Below are positions 23,901-30,602 of a stretch of 36,240 nucleotides of DNA, piece by piece. The notes below the pieces were generated by a model. It saw only the letters and a list, made by a program, of their open reading frames with translations. It made no database searches and had not been told where the DNA came from. This DNA is from CAYVUV01 sp964455095. Lineage in GTDB: Bacteria; Desulfobacterota; Binatia; HRBIN30; CADEER01. The number at the start of each line of letters is the position of its first letter. Position 1 is the first letter of the stretch. Location of the stretch: assembly GCA_964455095.1 (NCBI GenBank), contig CAYVUV010000165.1, forward strand, positions 1 through 36,240, given 5' to 3'. Position numbers and translations under genes: made by a program.

Positions 23901-24254
23901 ACGCTGCCGGCTGAGCGGATCTTTCGGCGCTTCGGCGAGTTCTGGATGGTGGGGTACGCCGAAGAGACCTTGCGCCTCAAGCACACCAAGGGGCTCGACT
24001 ACATCGCCCAGCTGTTGCGCCGTGCCGGTGAGGAGATCCATGCCGCGGATCTCGTGAGCGCGGCGGCCGGTGCCAGCGGCGAGCGCCCGCAGGCCGAACG
24101 GGCGCGCGTCAACGTCACGCGGGCCATCGCGGCCGTCCTCAAGAAGATGGCCGAACACCACCCGACCCTGGCCCGCCACCTGACCGAATCGATCAGCACC
24201 GGGATGTTCTGCGTCTACCGCGATCGCGACGACGCGGCGCGGTGGCAGCTCTAG
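20982..24254 (+). CDS. STAND-type ATPase with helical repeats and shared C-terminal module (copy 2)
   Basis: 1090 aa. The ATG at 20982 shares its A with the stop codon of the oxidoreductase gene; the frame further upstream is not used. The ATPase part resembles copy 1: FVGRARELAAL at 18-28, Walker A GEPGIGKT at 47-54, Walker B LLLVFDDLH at 160-168, RTEGNPLFVDAVVRLC and YRFTHALLREVAYDDL. A long helical TPR-like region fills about 420-960. The C-terminal module starts at 979 (RIFRRFGEFWMVGYAEETLRL), continues KGLDYIAQLLRRAGEEIHAADLV and, after only a short linker, ERARVNVTRAIAAVLKKM ... STGMFCVYRD; the coiled-coil insert of copy 1 is absent. Such proteins usually sense a ligand via the helical repeats and switch by ATP-driven assembly. 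Convergent with the next gene, four bases apart. Confidence 0.86.
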   Translation: MDGPVTEPTSAFAGGAPFVGRARELAALGEAFAEAQGGRGRLVLVSGEPGIGKTRLVEELARAAAEQGGAALWGGCWEGGGAPALWPWVQVLRAYAGSQPREAFLSALGGAADLAALVPELAVGMTAAPAPAMLDPDQARFRLFEAAATFLGHATAARPLLLVFDDLHGADADSLLMLRYAVRALRTARLLVVGTYREGALREVPTAARLIGELSREGTHVALGGLTEPEVAAFISEAVTRGTAVAAPPGPEWVQAVYGRTEGNPLFVDAVVRLCLAEGRFDRSDGAPLQGFSIPDQVRLAVRRRLASLPESVVATLTTAAVVGREFAVAVLERAAPAVTGAALLDQLAMAARAAVIGELPGVPGRYRFTHALLREVAYDDLPPSRRAALHDRVGRALEEVHGVELEAHVADIAYHCCAAASAGDVDRAVAFSERAAVRAAAQRAYGAAAEHRARAVEAFESHPSVGVDRATSGRRHCELLIALGEAHNDTGDRALARAVCQRALDLARPLGLSELFARAVVAYGGGWWGSTEVLQFESPEQDAFDDSFARLLEEALAMRGDCDRALRARLLSRLALQRYFAWPLARRAAATDEAVAVARALGDTDALAEVLVNKWAAVIAPGNERARLAIAREVIELGDNGGRPAALPAGLSSYAINLLELGECEEFPAAVARLEGHAERSRHLGALWAAGLLRAARALWEGRFGEVEGLAREALRIGRACQRPALLTFSLQMRALQIELGRRDELEGIAPFWRFGADRYPTMLSTRAAVAFLYRQLGQVAEARADFERAAAGDFVAGWLADPTWLATMTELAEVCVYLGDRPRAAILYDLLWPHARLNAMGAFSTFSYGAVARPLGMLATLLERWPEAEAHFELALERNRSLRAAPLTARTQVAYARMLGARGAAGDDARALAQVQAAFTAAHALGMRPLADEAAALRDQLAAAGAVAGVTDAAEFEWDTGSAGHTAALPSTLPAERIFRRFGEFWMVGYAEETLRLKHTKGLDYIAQLLRRAGEEIHAADLVSAAAGASGERPQAERARVNVTRAIAAVLKKMAEHHPTLARHLTESISTGMFCVYRDRDDAARWQL

Positions 24255-24258
24255 CGGT

Positions 24259-25092
24259 CTACGGACCGGCGAGTCGACTGAGCTTGTCGATGGCGCTCGC
24301 AATCCCGGGGTCGCCGCTCTCGGCCTCGCGCCACTTGGGCAGGAAGCGGTGCTCGACCCAGAACCAGCGCTGGTCGACGTCGGCGATATTGGGCTTGAAT
24401 CCCTGGCTGACCATGAAGGTGGCGAAACTGGTGTGGCCCTCGAGATCGATCTCGAGGTTGTTGGCGTCGAAGTCCATGCTGGTGGCGAGCGACATGAAGA
24501 CGCGAAAGCGGTCGCGCATCTTGGCGAACTGCGCCTGCACGGTCACCTTCTGTTCGTGCTCCAGCAGCAGCGCATTGCCCTGCCACACGATTGCCTCCGC
24601 TTGCGCGCGCTGAGCGGGCGTGTCCCGTGGCATGCCGCGCCCGCGCTCGATGGTGCGGAACCCTTCGAGCAGGCGCGCGTGCGTAGGGCTGTCGCTCAGA
24701 CCGTCCTCGATGGCGGCAAGCCCGCCGCTGGGTGCCGCGTACGCCTCGTGCACCCAGCCGATGTCGGCCCAGACGAAGTTGTTGGTGACGCGAATGAGCT
24801 CCAGGTCTTCGACCAGGGCCTTGAGCTTGCCGACCGAAGCCATCTTGTCGACGATCTTGGTGAACGGCTTCGGCCCCATCTGCAGAACGAACGGCTTGAG
24901 CGCCAACCCGACCCGGTGCGATGCAAACGCCGCGGCCCCGGACCATTTGAACAGCTGCGGATGCTGTTGGTACCAGCGCGCGTACGATGCGGTGATGGCC
25001 GCATTGCGCCGCAAGACCTCGGTTTCGGGGGGAAGGCGATCGGCGAGGATGCCTTGCCAGTGCGCTCGGGTCTGGTTGCTGCCGTCGGACAT
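24259..25092 (-). CDS. Unrecognised soluble helical protein
   Basis: 277 aa from the ATG at 25092, with GGGAGG six bases upstream. No signal peptide and no convincing membrane helix. A segment near residues 27-66 (RRNAAITASYARWYQQHP, then FKWSGAAAFASHRVGLAL) is faintly reminiscent of DUF2515-type proteins, but I cannot confirm this. Further along it has VTNNFVWADIGWVHEAY, a Glu/Gln-rich stretch (ALLLEHEQKVTVQAQFAK) and FWVEHRFLPKWREAESG. No catalytic or metal-binding motif is obvious. It is last in a minus-strand run after the SDR and the DUF6282 hydrolase, 81 bases behind the latter, so it may belong to the same unit. Confidence 0.78.
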   Translation of the reverse strand: MSDGSNQTRAHWQGILADRLPPETEVLRRNAAITASYARWYQQHPQLFKWSGAAAFASHRVGLALKPFVLQMGPKPFTKIVDKMASVGKLKALVEDLELIRVTNNFVWADIGWVHEAYAAPSGGLAAIEDGLSDSPTHARLLEGFRTIERGRGMPRDTPAQRAQAEAIVWQGNALLLEHEQKVTVQAQFAKMRDRFRVFMSLATSMDFDANNLEIDLEGHTSFATFMVSQGFKPNIADVDQRWFWVEHRFLPKWREAESGDPGIASAIDKLSRLAGP

Positions 25093-25173
25093 GCTGACCT
25101 CCCGCTAAGTGGCTGGAACGCTCAATCATTTTGGCGCTGTTTCGTCCAGCCCGGCGCACGGTTTGGGGCGAGG

Positions 25174-26028
25174 CTATGGGGCGAGCGCGAGCAGTGCGCT
25201 GGGGTTCGTCCGCACCATGGTGGCGACGTCGGTGGCCGCAATTCGGCAGTGCAGCATATCGGCGATGAAGCGGAGCATGCCCTCGGCCGGGGGGACATTC
25301 TTCTTCTGGCCGTAGTCGGTCGACAGCACGCAGTGTTGGGCGCCGACGGCGCGGATGGCGGCGGCGATGGTTTCGGGTTCCTCGGTGGCCAGCGCCCCGC
25401 CACAGGTGAGGTAGGAGAACTCGATCACGGCGCCGGCACGCACGAAGCGGTGCAGGTCGTCAATCGTCAGCGTCGGGCCGGCCAGGGTCTCGAGTGCGTG
25501 CGTGATGATGAGCTTCTGGACCCCGGCGGCGCGAGCGCCGGCGAGGAACGCATCGATCTCCGGCACCGAGACGTGGCCACTGGCCAGAGCCGTATCGTGC
25601 TGTGCGGCGAGGGCGAAGATCTCGTGCATCTCCGGGCGGAGGTGCCCGGCGGCATCGAGGATGCTGATACCGGGACCCGGGAAGCCGAGTTTGGCGTGGT
25701 CGTTGGCCGAGGACAGCGTCGGCAGCCAGATGATCTTGGTGCCGAGGCGCACGGCGACTTCGACGGCCGCGGGGTTCAGCCCGCCGACCTGGCGGTCGAG
25801 GCAGAGGCCACCGAAGACGCGCACGCCGTCGACGGCTTTGTCGACGATGGTCGCCAAGGCGGCGGTCGGGTAGTCGTGGCTCTTCAGCACGACCGCGGCC
25901 ATGCCGGCAGCGGCGGCCTGCTGGGCCGCTTCGAGGGCGTCGACGCTGCGCTGCAGATGGGCGTCAGGGCCGAAGTGGAGGTGCAGGTCGATGGCGCCGC
26001 GCAGCAGGTCGGTGGCTTCGCCGTGCAT
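25174..26028 (-). CDS. DUF6282 family metal-dependent hydrolase (amidohydrolase-like)
   Basis: 284 aa. The start IDLHLHFGPDAHLQRS has the paired metal-binding histidines of the amidohydrolase/PHP type (His16, His18), and AAAAGMAAVVLKSHDYPT is a hallmark of DUF6282 proteins. Other likely metal or catalytic positions are HVSVPEI and ITHALETL, with a late Asp in VLSTDYGQ. The protein is expected to be a TIM-barrel hydrolase in the cytoplasm; the substrate is unknown. The ATG at 26028 has no ribosome site and is preceded by a strong hairpin (26035-26062) in the 41-base gap after the SDR stop codon. Confidence 0.85.
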   Translation of the reverse strand: MHGEATDLLRGAIDLHLHFGPDAHLQRSVDALEAAQQAAAAGMAAVVLKSHDYPTAALATIVDKAVDGVRVFGGLCLDRQVGGLNPAAVEVAVRLGTKIIWLPTLSSANDHAKLGFPGPGISILDAAGHLRPEMHEIFALAAQHDTALASGHVSVPEIDAFLAGARAAGVQKLIITHALETLAGPTLTIDDLHRFVRAGAVIEFSYLTCGGALATEEPETIAAAIRAVGAQHCVLSTDYGQKKNVPPAEGMLRFIADMLHCRIAATDVATMVRTNPSALLALAP

Positions 26029-26034
26029 GGTCGT

Positions 26035-26062
26035 GCGGGGCGCCGGCGTGCCGGCGCCCCGC
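26035..26062 (-). terminator. Perfect 12-bp hairpin between SDR and DUF6282 genes
   Basis: GCGGGGCGCCGG at 26035-26046 pairs perfectly with CCGGCGCCCCGC at 26051-26062 across a four-base loop. It lies just after the SDR stop codon on the transcribed minus strand. No T run follows, so it is not a standard intrinsic terminator; an attenuator, RNA-stabilising hairpin or repetitive palindrome are alternatives. Confidence 0.5.
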
Positions 26063-26069
26063 GCCCGAT

Positions 26070-26975
26070 CTACTTCTTCTGCTGTTGCTGCTGCGCCCGC
26101 AACCGCATTTCCGGAATCCCGATCGGTTGCAGGTGCTCGAGGAAGACACCGTTGAAGTTGGCGGCGATCTCGCTCGCGGACAGACCGCCGGGCTTGTACA
26201 TCATCGCCACCGGCCGCGGCTGCTGGAAGAGCGTGTAGCCGAAGCCGCGGCGGCCGAAGATCTGGCCGTTGACGTGCGCCGCCTTCTCCGAGGCGAGGAA
26301 GGCGATGAGCGGCCCGTTGAGCTCAGGGTTCATCTCCGGCGGCGGGTTGTCGGCATCGACGCCTGGGATGGTCCCGGTCATGCGCGTCATACCCGACGGC
26401 GCCATGGCGTTGACCGTAATGCCCGCCTTTTCCAGCTCGATTGCCCAGACCAACGTGAGGCCCATGATCCCGGCCTTGGCCGCGCCGTAGTTGCTCTGTC
26501 CGAAGTTGCCGCGCAGGCCGGCGCTGGAGGTGATGTTGACGATGCGGCCGTAGCCCTGCTCCTTCATGACCGGGATGGCGTGGCGGCCGCAGTTGAACGT
26601 GCCTTTGAGATGCACGGCGAGGACCGCGTCGAACTCCTCCTCGGTCATCTTGCCGATCGAGCGGTCGCGCACGATGCCGGCATTGTTGACCAGGATGTCG
26701 AGGCGGCCGAATGTGTCGACCGCGGTCTTGATGATGTTCGCGGCGCCGTTGAAGTCGGACACCGAGTCGTAGTTCGGCGCCGCGTCACTGCCCAGCGCCT
26801 TGATCTCGTTGACCACTTGCTGGGCCGGATCGCCGGCGCCACCGCGCCCATCGACCTCACACCCGACATCGTTGATCACGACTTTCGCCCCTTCGCGCGC
26901 CAGCGCGATGGCGATGCCTCGCCCGATTCCGCGGCCGGATCCCGTCACGACCGCAACTTTTCCCTGTAGCACCAT
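26070..26975 (-). CDS. Short-chain dehydrogenase/reductase, MFE-2 3-hydroxyacyl-CoA dehydrogenase-like
   Basis: 301 aa. Classical SDR motifs are complete: TGSGRGIG at 11-18 for NAD(P) binding, NNAG at 97-100, and a catalytic Ser150/Ser151, Tyr163, Lys167 triad (NITSSAGLRG ... SNYGAAKAG). The insertion CEVDGRGGAGDPAQQVV after the second strand is typical of the hydroxyacyl-CoA dehydrogenase part of peroxisomal multifunctional enzyme 2 and its bacterial relatives, suggesting beta-oxidation or steroid-type side-chain substrates. After the fold, an unusual 60-residue tail ends in RAQQQQQKK. The gene heads the minus-strand run with the DUF6282 gene; a palindrome at 27116-27131 lies upstream and may be its operator. 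Confidence 0.9.
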   Translation of the reverse strand: MVLQGKVAVVTGSGRGIGRGIAIALAREGAKVVINDVGCEVDGRGGAGDPAQQVVNEIKALGSDAAPNYDSVSDFNGAANIIKTAVDTFGRLDILVNNAGIVRDRSIGKMTEEEFDAVLAVHLKGTFNCGRHAIPVMKEQGYGRIVNITSSAGLRGNFGQSNYGAAKAGIMGLTLVWAIELEKAGITVNAMAPSGMTRMTGTIPGVDADNPPPEMNPELNGPLIAFLASEKAAHVNGQIFGRRGFGYTLFQQPRPVAMMYKPGGLSASEIAANFNGVFLEHLQPIGIPEMRLRAQQQQQKK

Positions 26976-27115
26976 GACCGCCCTCCTCGAGACGCGTTCG
27001 CCTCAGCGCGCGGATGCCGTGCTGAGCAGTTTGCCCTGCACCGCCGCGCCGTTTGCACCGCTGATGGCGTCGCCAAAAAAGTTTGACTGGCGCTACCACT
27101 TCCCTCCCGTGTAAG

Positions 27116-27131
27116 TCAATCAACTGATTGA
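27116..27131. promoter_or_regulatory. Palindrome TCAATCA-AC-TGATTGA, TetR-style operator candidate
   Basis: Two perfect seven-base arms around a two-base centre, about 140 bases upstream of the SDR start. The size and shape are those of many TetR-family operators controlling lipid and aldehyde metabolism genes. It overlaps TTGACT on the minus strand, a possible -35 box. No TetR gene is in the window. Confidence 0.45.
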
Positions 27132-27187
27132 ATCCGGGGGGCTCAGCAAAATCCGACAGGAGAACAGTGATTTCGCTGTTGGTTACC

Positions 27188-28198
27188 TCACGCCACGCAC
27201 AGGTAATCGTTCCAGGGCCGCCAGCCGCGTTCCTGGAGAAATTCCTCGATCTGCTCGCGGGCGCCCGGCGAGCCGACGGCGGCGAGGAGGAAGCCGTCGC
27301 TGATGGCCAGGCATCCTGGCGGCTCGATGGGTACGCCGCTGGCGCGGCGCCCGATTTTGCGCGGGTCGACGTCGATGAATCGGCGGACGGTGTAGCCGAG
27401 TGCGCGCACCGCGCGCGCCCAGTGGCGACCGATGGGGCCGGCGCCCCAGATCTGCAGCGGGCCCGGCGCGATCGCGCTCGGTAGGTGTCGCAGCTTGGTC
27501 TGCATCAGCTGCGCGCGACTGTAGCGGGGATCGGCGCGCGTCAGCCGCGCGGGTGAATCGCGCCAGTGCAACAGCACCTCGGCAACCTTGCTGGCGCGGT
27601 GGCCGCGCAGCAGCAGGCGCATGAACAGGTCGTAGTCCTCCGGGCCGCCGGTGTCGCGATACCCGCCCACGTCATCCAGTGCGACGCGGGTCATCACGAC
27701 GCTGGGATGGACGAGCGGTGATTCGACGAACATCGCGTTGCGGATCTCGTCGGGCGTGCGCAGCGAGTTGAGCCAGTGCTCGTAGCGCCGCATACCGGCG
27801 CGCAACTCCCCAGCGGGGAAGCAGGCGATCAAACAGCTGGCTATCGACAGCGACGGGTCGGCGGCGAGGGCAGCGAGCTGGCGCTCAAGGCGTTGCGGGT
27901 GAGCTAAATCGTCGGCGTCCATGCGCGCAACCAGTGGCGCGCGGGCGGCGGCCACACCGGCGTTGAGGGCGTCGACCATCGTGCCCGGGACACGCAGCAG
28001 ATGAAAGCGCGCGTCTTGCGCGCAGATGGCGCGCGCGATCGGTGCCGAGGCGTCAGTCGAGCGATTGTCGATCAGCAGGCACTCGAAGTCGCGCTGCGAC
28101 TGCCTGCGCATGCTCTCGACGGCGTCGCCCAGCGTCGCCGCGGCGTCGCGGAAGGGCAGCACGACGCTGACCGCAGCGCCGCGCGATGCGAGGGGCAC
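27188..28198 (-). CDS. Family 2 glycosyltransferase with C-terminal Rossmann-like segment
   Basis: 336 aa from a GTG at 28198, the only start that keeps the fold-opening VSVVLPFRDAAATLGDAVES. The GT-A domain covers about 9-240: LLIDNRSTDAS, the metal- and nucleotide-sugar-binding DADD at 94-97, and the catalytic-base region GGPEDYDLFMRLLLRGH (Glu187-Asp188). Residues 248-336 form an added segment opening LQIWGAGPIGRHWARAV, with a GAGPIG dinucleotide-type loop at 252-257 and FIDVDPRKIGR. This looks like a half Rossmann domain similar to those in sugar or nucleotide-diphosphate modifying proteins. The acceptor is unknown; no glycan cluster surrounds it. The gene follows the TatA gene by 20 bases. 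Confidence 0.85.
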   Translation of the reverse strand: MPLASRGAAVSVVLPFRDAAATLGDAVESMRRQSQRDFECLLIDNRSTDASAPIARAICAQDARFHLLRVPGTMVDALNAGVAAARAPLVARMDADDLAHPQRLERQLAALAADPSLSIASCLIACFPAGELRAGMRRYEHWLNSLRTPDEIRNAMFVESPLVHPSVVMTRVALDDVGGYRDTGGPEDYDLFMRLLLRGHRASKVAEVLLHWRDSPARLTRADPRYSRAQLMQTKLRHLPSAIAPGPLQIWGAGPIGRHWARAVRALGYTVRRFIDVDPRKIGRRASGVPIEPPGCLAISDGFLLAAVGSPGAREQIEEFLQERGWRPWNDYLCVA

Positions 28199-28218
28199 GC
28201 GCCGCGAGCTCGAAGGGT

Positions 28219-28419
28219 TCAGGCCTTCGAGTGATCGTCCTGGCTGGGTTGCGACTCGATCTTGGCGTCTTCGTCCTTATCGGATCCTTCAAACGCCTTG
28301 CGGAAATCGCGAATGCCCTTGCCGAGCGCCCCGCCGATCTCCGGCAGGCGACCGGGGCCGAAGACCAGCAACGCGACGACGAGGATGACGATAAGCTCGG
28401 GGATTCCGAGGCCAAACAT
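28219..28419 (-). CDS. tatA: TatA/E-family Sec-independent translocase protein
   Basis: 66 aa. The start is the ATG at 28419 (MFGLGIPELIVILVVALLVFGPGRLP), with GGAGG eight bases upstream; the longer frame to 28437 is not used. It has the canonical TatA plan: one N-terminal membrane helix, the hinge FGPGRLPEIGGALGKGIRDFRKAFEG with an amphipathic helix, and a short charged tail (SDKDEDAKIES). TatA forms the pore-like assembly for folded proteins with twin-arginine signals. tatB and tatC are not nearby. It lies between the double-ACT and glycosyltransferase genes on the same strand. Confidence 0.95.
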   Translation of the reverse strand: MFGLGIPELIVILVVALLVFGPGRLPEIGGALGKGIRDFRKAFEGSDKDEDAKIESQPSQDDHSKA

Positions 28420-28504
28420 GGTGGGGTTCCTCCGCAATCAAGCTAGCACGGGGGGTGGTGGCGAGCGATGGCCAAGAATCACGTCGCAACGCCGGCGTTT
28501 CGGC

Positions 28505-29053
28505 TCACGGAGCGCCCTGGCGCTCGAGAGTCAGGTCGATGTGGAGGTCGCGCGCGATGGCGTCCAGCCGCTCGCGCAGCACGCGCTCCTCGACGGCCTG
28601 CGGGACGTCCATGACCATGCGCATGGTGTAGATCGGCGTCCCGCTGCCGGGTTCTGGGCGCGATTGCGTATGCATCTGGCCGATGTTGATGCGATGGTCG
28701 GCCAGACAACGGGCGATCTTGGCCACGATGCCGGCTTTGTCGACCCCGACGACCTGCAGGCTGTAGGGCTTGGCCTTCTCGCTGGCGCGGTAGGGAATGG
28801 GTTCGCCCTCCAGCGGGCGGAAGAACACCGTCAGTCGTTTCTCCCACTCCAGCCGCTTGCAGGCTCCTGCCAGCCGTTGCGTCGTGTCGTCGCCTTCTCC
28901 GGTGAGCAGCAAGAGCACGGCGAACTCGCTCCCGAGGATGGTCATGCTCGAATCCTCGAGATTGCAGTCGCACTCGTAGATCAGCTCGGCCAGATCGGCG
29001 ACGATGCCAGGGCGATCGCGGCCTATTGCGGAGAGCGCAAACCAGTGCTTCAT
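28505..29053 (-). CDS. GcvR-like double ACT-domain protein
   Basis: 182 aa. Two ACT domains are recognisable: residues 4-80 (FALSAIGRDRPGIVADLAEL, then CNLEDSSMTILGSEFAVLL) and 96-175 (SLQVVGVDKAGIVAKIARCL, then INIGQMHTQSRP). Both carry the conserved 'G.D..GIV' turn. This is the arrangement of the glycine cleavage system repressor GcvR and related glycine-binding regulators, which act by protein contact with GcvA rather than by binding DNA. No gcv genes are in view, so the target is not established. ATG at 29053, divergent from infC. Confidence 0.88.
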   Translation of the reverse strand: MKHWFALSAIGRDRPGIVADLAELIYECDCNLEDSSMTILGSEFAVLLLLTGEGDDTTQRLAGACKRLEWEKRLTVFFRPLEGEPIPYRASEKAKPYSLQVVGVDKAGIVAKIARCLADHRINIGQMHTQSRPEPGSGTPIYTMRMVMDVPQAVEERVLRERLDAIARDLHIDLTLERQGAP

Positions 29054-29166
29054 TGTGGCCGATCCTAGTCGCGCGCGCGCCGCTCCGTCAACGTCCGGTG
29101 AGCGCGTGCCCCGGGCGCCCTGCGCTCGCTGACGGCCCTACGACGAGGAAACGATCGAAAGGGGGT

Positions 29167-29195
29167 TTGAGTCTCGGGGAAGGGCGTTGTACTCT
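29167..29195 (+). promoter_or_regulatory. Candidate promoter of infC
   Basis: TTGAGT at 29167-29172 and TACTCT at 29190-29195 are spaced by 17 bases and match four and three of the six consensus positions of sigma-70 boxes. The transcript would begin about 20 bases before the TTG start, just ahead of the ribosome site. The -10 box is weak. Confidence 0.35.
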
Positions 29196-29206
29196 CTCGA
29201 ACAGCA

Positions 29207-29213
29207 AAGGAGG
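29207..29213 (+). promoter_or_regulatory. Strong ribosome binding site deciding the TTG start of infC
   Basis: AAGGAGG stands seven bases before the TTG at 29221. No ATG or GTG in frame lies at a suitable distance. Confidence 0.75.
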
Positions 29214-29220
29214 AGTTCAT

Positions 29221-29922
29221 TTGGCGTATCGCGGTAGAGGTCCACGTTTTGTTGCCCCCCCGGAAGACACCCACCGAATCAATCGCAAGATCCGCGTTCC
29301 TCAAGTTCGCCTGATCGGCGCTGATGGAGGCCAGGTCGGCATTGTGTCGATCGAAGAGGCCCTGCAGCTCGCCGATACGGCCCAGCTGGATCTGGTGGAG
29401 ATCGCTCCCACGGCGCAGCCACCCGTGTGCCGCATCCTCGACTACGGGAAGTTCAAGTACCAACAGCACAAGAAGGAAGCCGAGGCGAAGAAGAAATCGT
29501 CCACGACGACGGTCAAAGAGCTGCGGCTCGGCTATCGGACCGACGTCGGCGACATCGAGAGGCAGATCCTCAAGGCCCGGCAGTTCCTCGACGAAGGCGA
29601 CCGGGTGAAGTTCCTGTTGCGCTTCCGAGGCCGGGAAATGGCGTATCAGAACCTCGGCCGGGAAAAACTGCTCGGCGTGTGCGACGCGCTGAAGGACATC
29701 GCCGCGGCCGAGGGGAGTCCGCGCATGGAGGGCCGGATGATGGGTATCATCCTGGCACCGACCAAGAAGAAGAGCGCCGCGCCAAAGCCCAGTGCACCGA
29801 AGGAACCGTCGAGCGCCGCCGAAGCGAAAGACGTGACCGAGGCGGCTGTCTCAGCGCCGAAGGCCGAGGCGGACGCTCCCTCGTCGGAGCACAAGGTCGA
29901 GGCGGAATCGCCCTCGTCGTAG
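29221..29922 (+). CDS. infC: Translation initiation factor IF-3
   Basis: 233 aa, longer than the usual 170-190. I start at the TTG at 29221 because of the strong AAGGAGG; in frame upstream there is no family-like sequence. IF-3 binds the 30S subunit and checks initiator tRNA and start codon. The N-terminal domain carries RINRKIRVPQVRLIGADGGQ and LVEIAPTAQPPVCRILDYGKFKYQ, the linker is Lys/Glu-rich, and the C-terminal domain has KELRLGYRTDVGDIERQI and DRVKFLLRFRGREMAYQNLG. After LAPTKKK comes a 50-residue low-complexity Ala/Pro/Glu/Ser tail. A rare start codon is normal for infC, which controls itself through start-codon discrimination. The usual downstream rpmI and rplT are missing here; purN follows on the other strand. 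Confidence 0.95.
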   Translation: MAYRGRGPRFVAPPEDTHRINRKIRVPQVRLIGADGGQVGIVSIEEALQLADTAQLDLVEIAPTAQPPVCRILDYGKFKYQQHKKEAEAKKKSSTTTVKELRLGYRTDVGDIERQILKARQFLDEGDRVKFLLRFRGREMAYQNLGREKLLGVCDALKDIAAAEGSPRMEGRMMGIILAPTKKKSAAPKPSAPKEPSSAAEAKDVTEAAVSAPKAEADAPSSEHKVEAESPSS

Positions 29923-29939
29923 CCCGGCGCGCCGCTTAT

Positions 29940-30587
29940 CTAGGCTGCTTGCGGCGGTACGATTCGCACGCGGCGCCCCTCGATGCGCAGGCGACCGGCG
30001 GCCCATAGCCGGATGGCTTCGGGGTAGAGCCGGTTCTCGAGCTCGTGCACGCGGCTGGCCAGTGTGTCGGGCGTGTCGTCATCCAGCACCGGCACGGTGC
30101 CCTGCAGGATGATCGGGCCGTGGTCGTAGCGATCGTCGGCGAAGTGGACCGTGCAGCCGCTCACTTTGACGCCGGCCTCGATGACGGCTCGGTGCACGGC
30201 GTGGCCATAGAAGCCTTTGCCACAGAACGCCGGGATGAGGGCGGGGTGAATGTTGAGCACTCGCCCGGTGAAGCGCTCGCGGGGCTGGAACAGCGAGAGG
30301 AACCCGCCCAACACGACGAGGTCAATGTTGTACGGCGCGAGGGCGTCGTGCAACGCGTCGTTGAAGGCGTCGACCGCATCGAAGTCCTTGCGTGCCACGG
30401 CGATGGCGGGGACGCCTGCCAGGCGCGCGCGCTCGAGGCCGAAGGCGTCGCGGCGCGAGGCGATGACGACCACGATCTCAGCTGGCAACGACCCGTCGGC
30501 GATGCAATCGAGCAGGTTCTGCAACGTCGAGCCGCCGCCTGATAGGAGCACGGCGAGCTTGGCGATGCGGGGGAGGTTGGGGGCCAT
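29940..30587 (-). CDS. purN: Phosphoribosylglycinamide formyltransferase
   Basis: 215 aa. The enzyme transfers a formyl group from 10-formyltetrahydrofolate to glycinamide ribonucleotide, the third step of purine synthesis. The opening VLLSGGGSTLQNLLDCI is the GAR phosphate-binding loop (usually SG.GSN). The catalytic residues are all visible: Asn112 and His114 in LNIHPALIPAF, and Asp155 in RYDHGPIILQ. Length is normal. The start at 30587 has GGAGG upstream and lies 15 bases after the orn stop, so pepN, orn and purN probably form a transcription unit. No purM is adjacent, which is unlike the common purMN pair. Confidence 0.93.
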   Translation of the reverse strand: MAPNLPRIAKLAVLLSGGGSTLQNLLDCIADGSLPAEIVVVIASRRDAFGLERARLAGVPAIAVARKDFDAVDAFNDALHDALAPYNIDLVVLGGFLSLFQPRERFTGRVLNIHPALIPAFCGKGFYGHAVHRAVIEAGVKVSGCTVHFADDRYDHGPIILQGTVPVLDDDTPDTLASRVHELENRLYPEAIRLWAAGRLRIEGRRVRIVPPQAA

Positions 30588-30602
30588 CGGTGCGCCACCT
30601 CC

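Noticed and set aside
29219..29221. ATT start codon for infC, known in other bacteria
   Set aside because: This ATT is out of frame; the in-frame TTG at 29221 fits the ribosome site.
29427..30008. Overlapping 193-codon plus-strand frame across infC and purN
   Set aside because: It is a frame-shifted shadow of infC running into antisense purN; no motif is visible.
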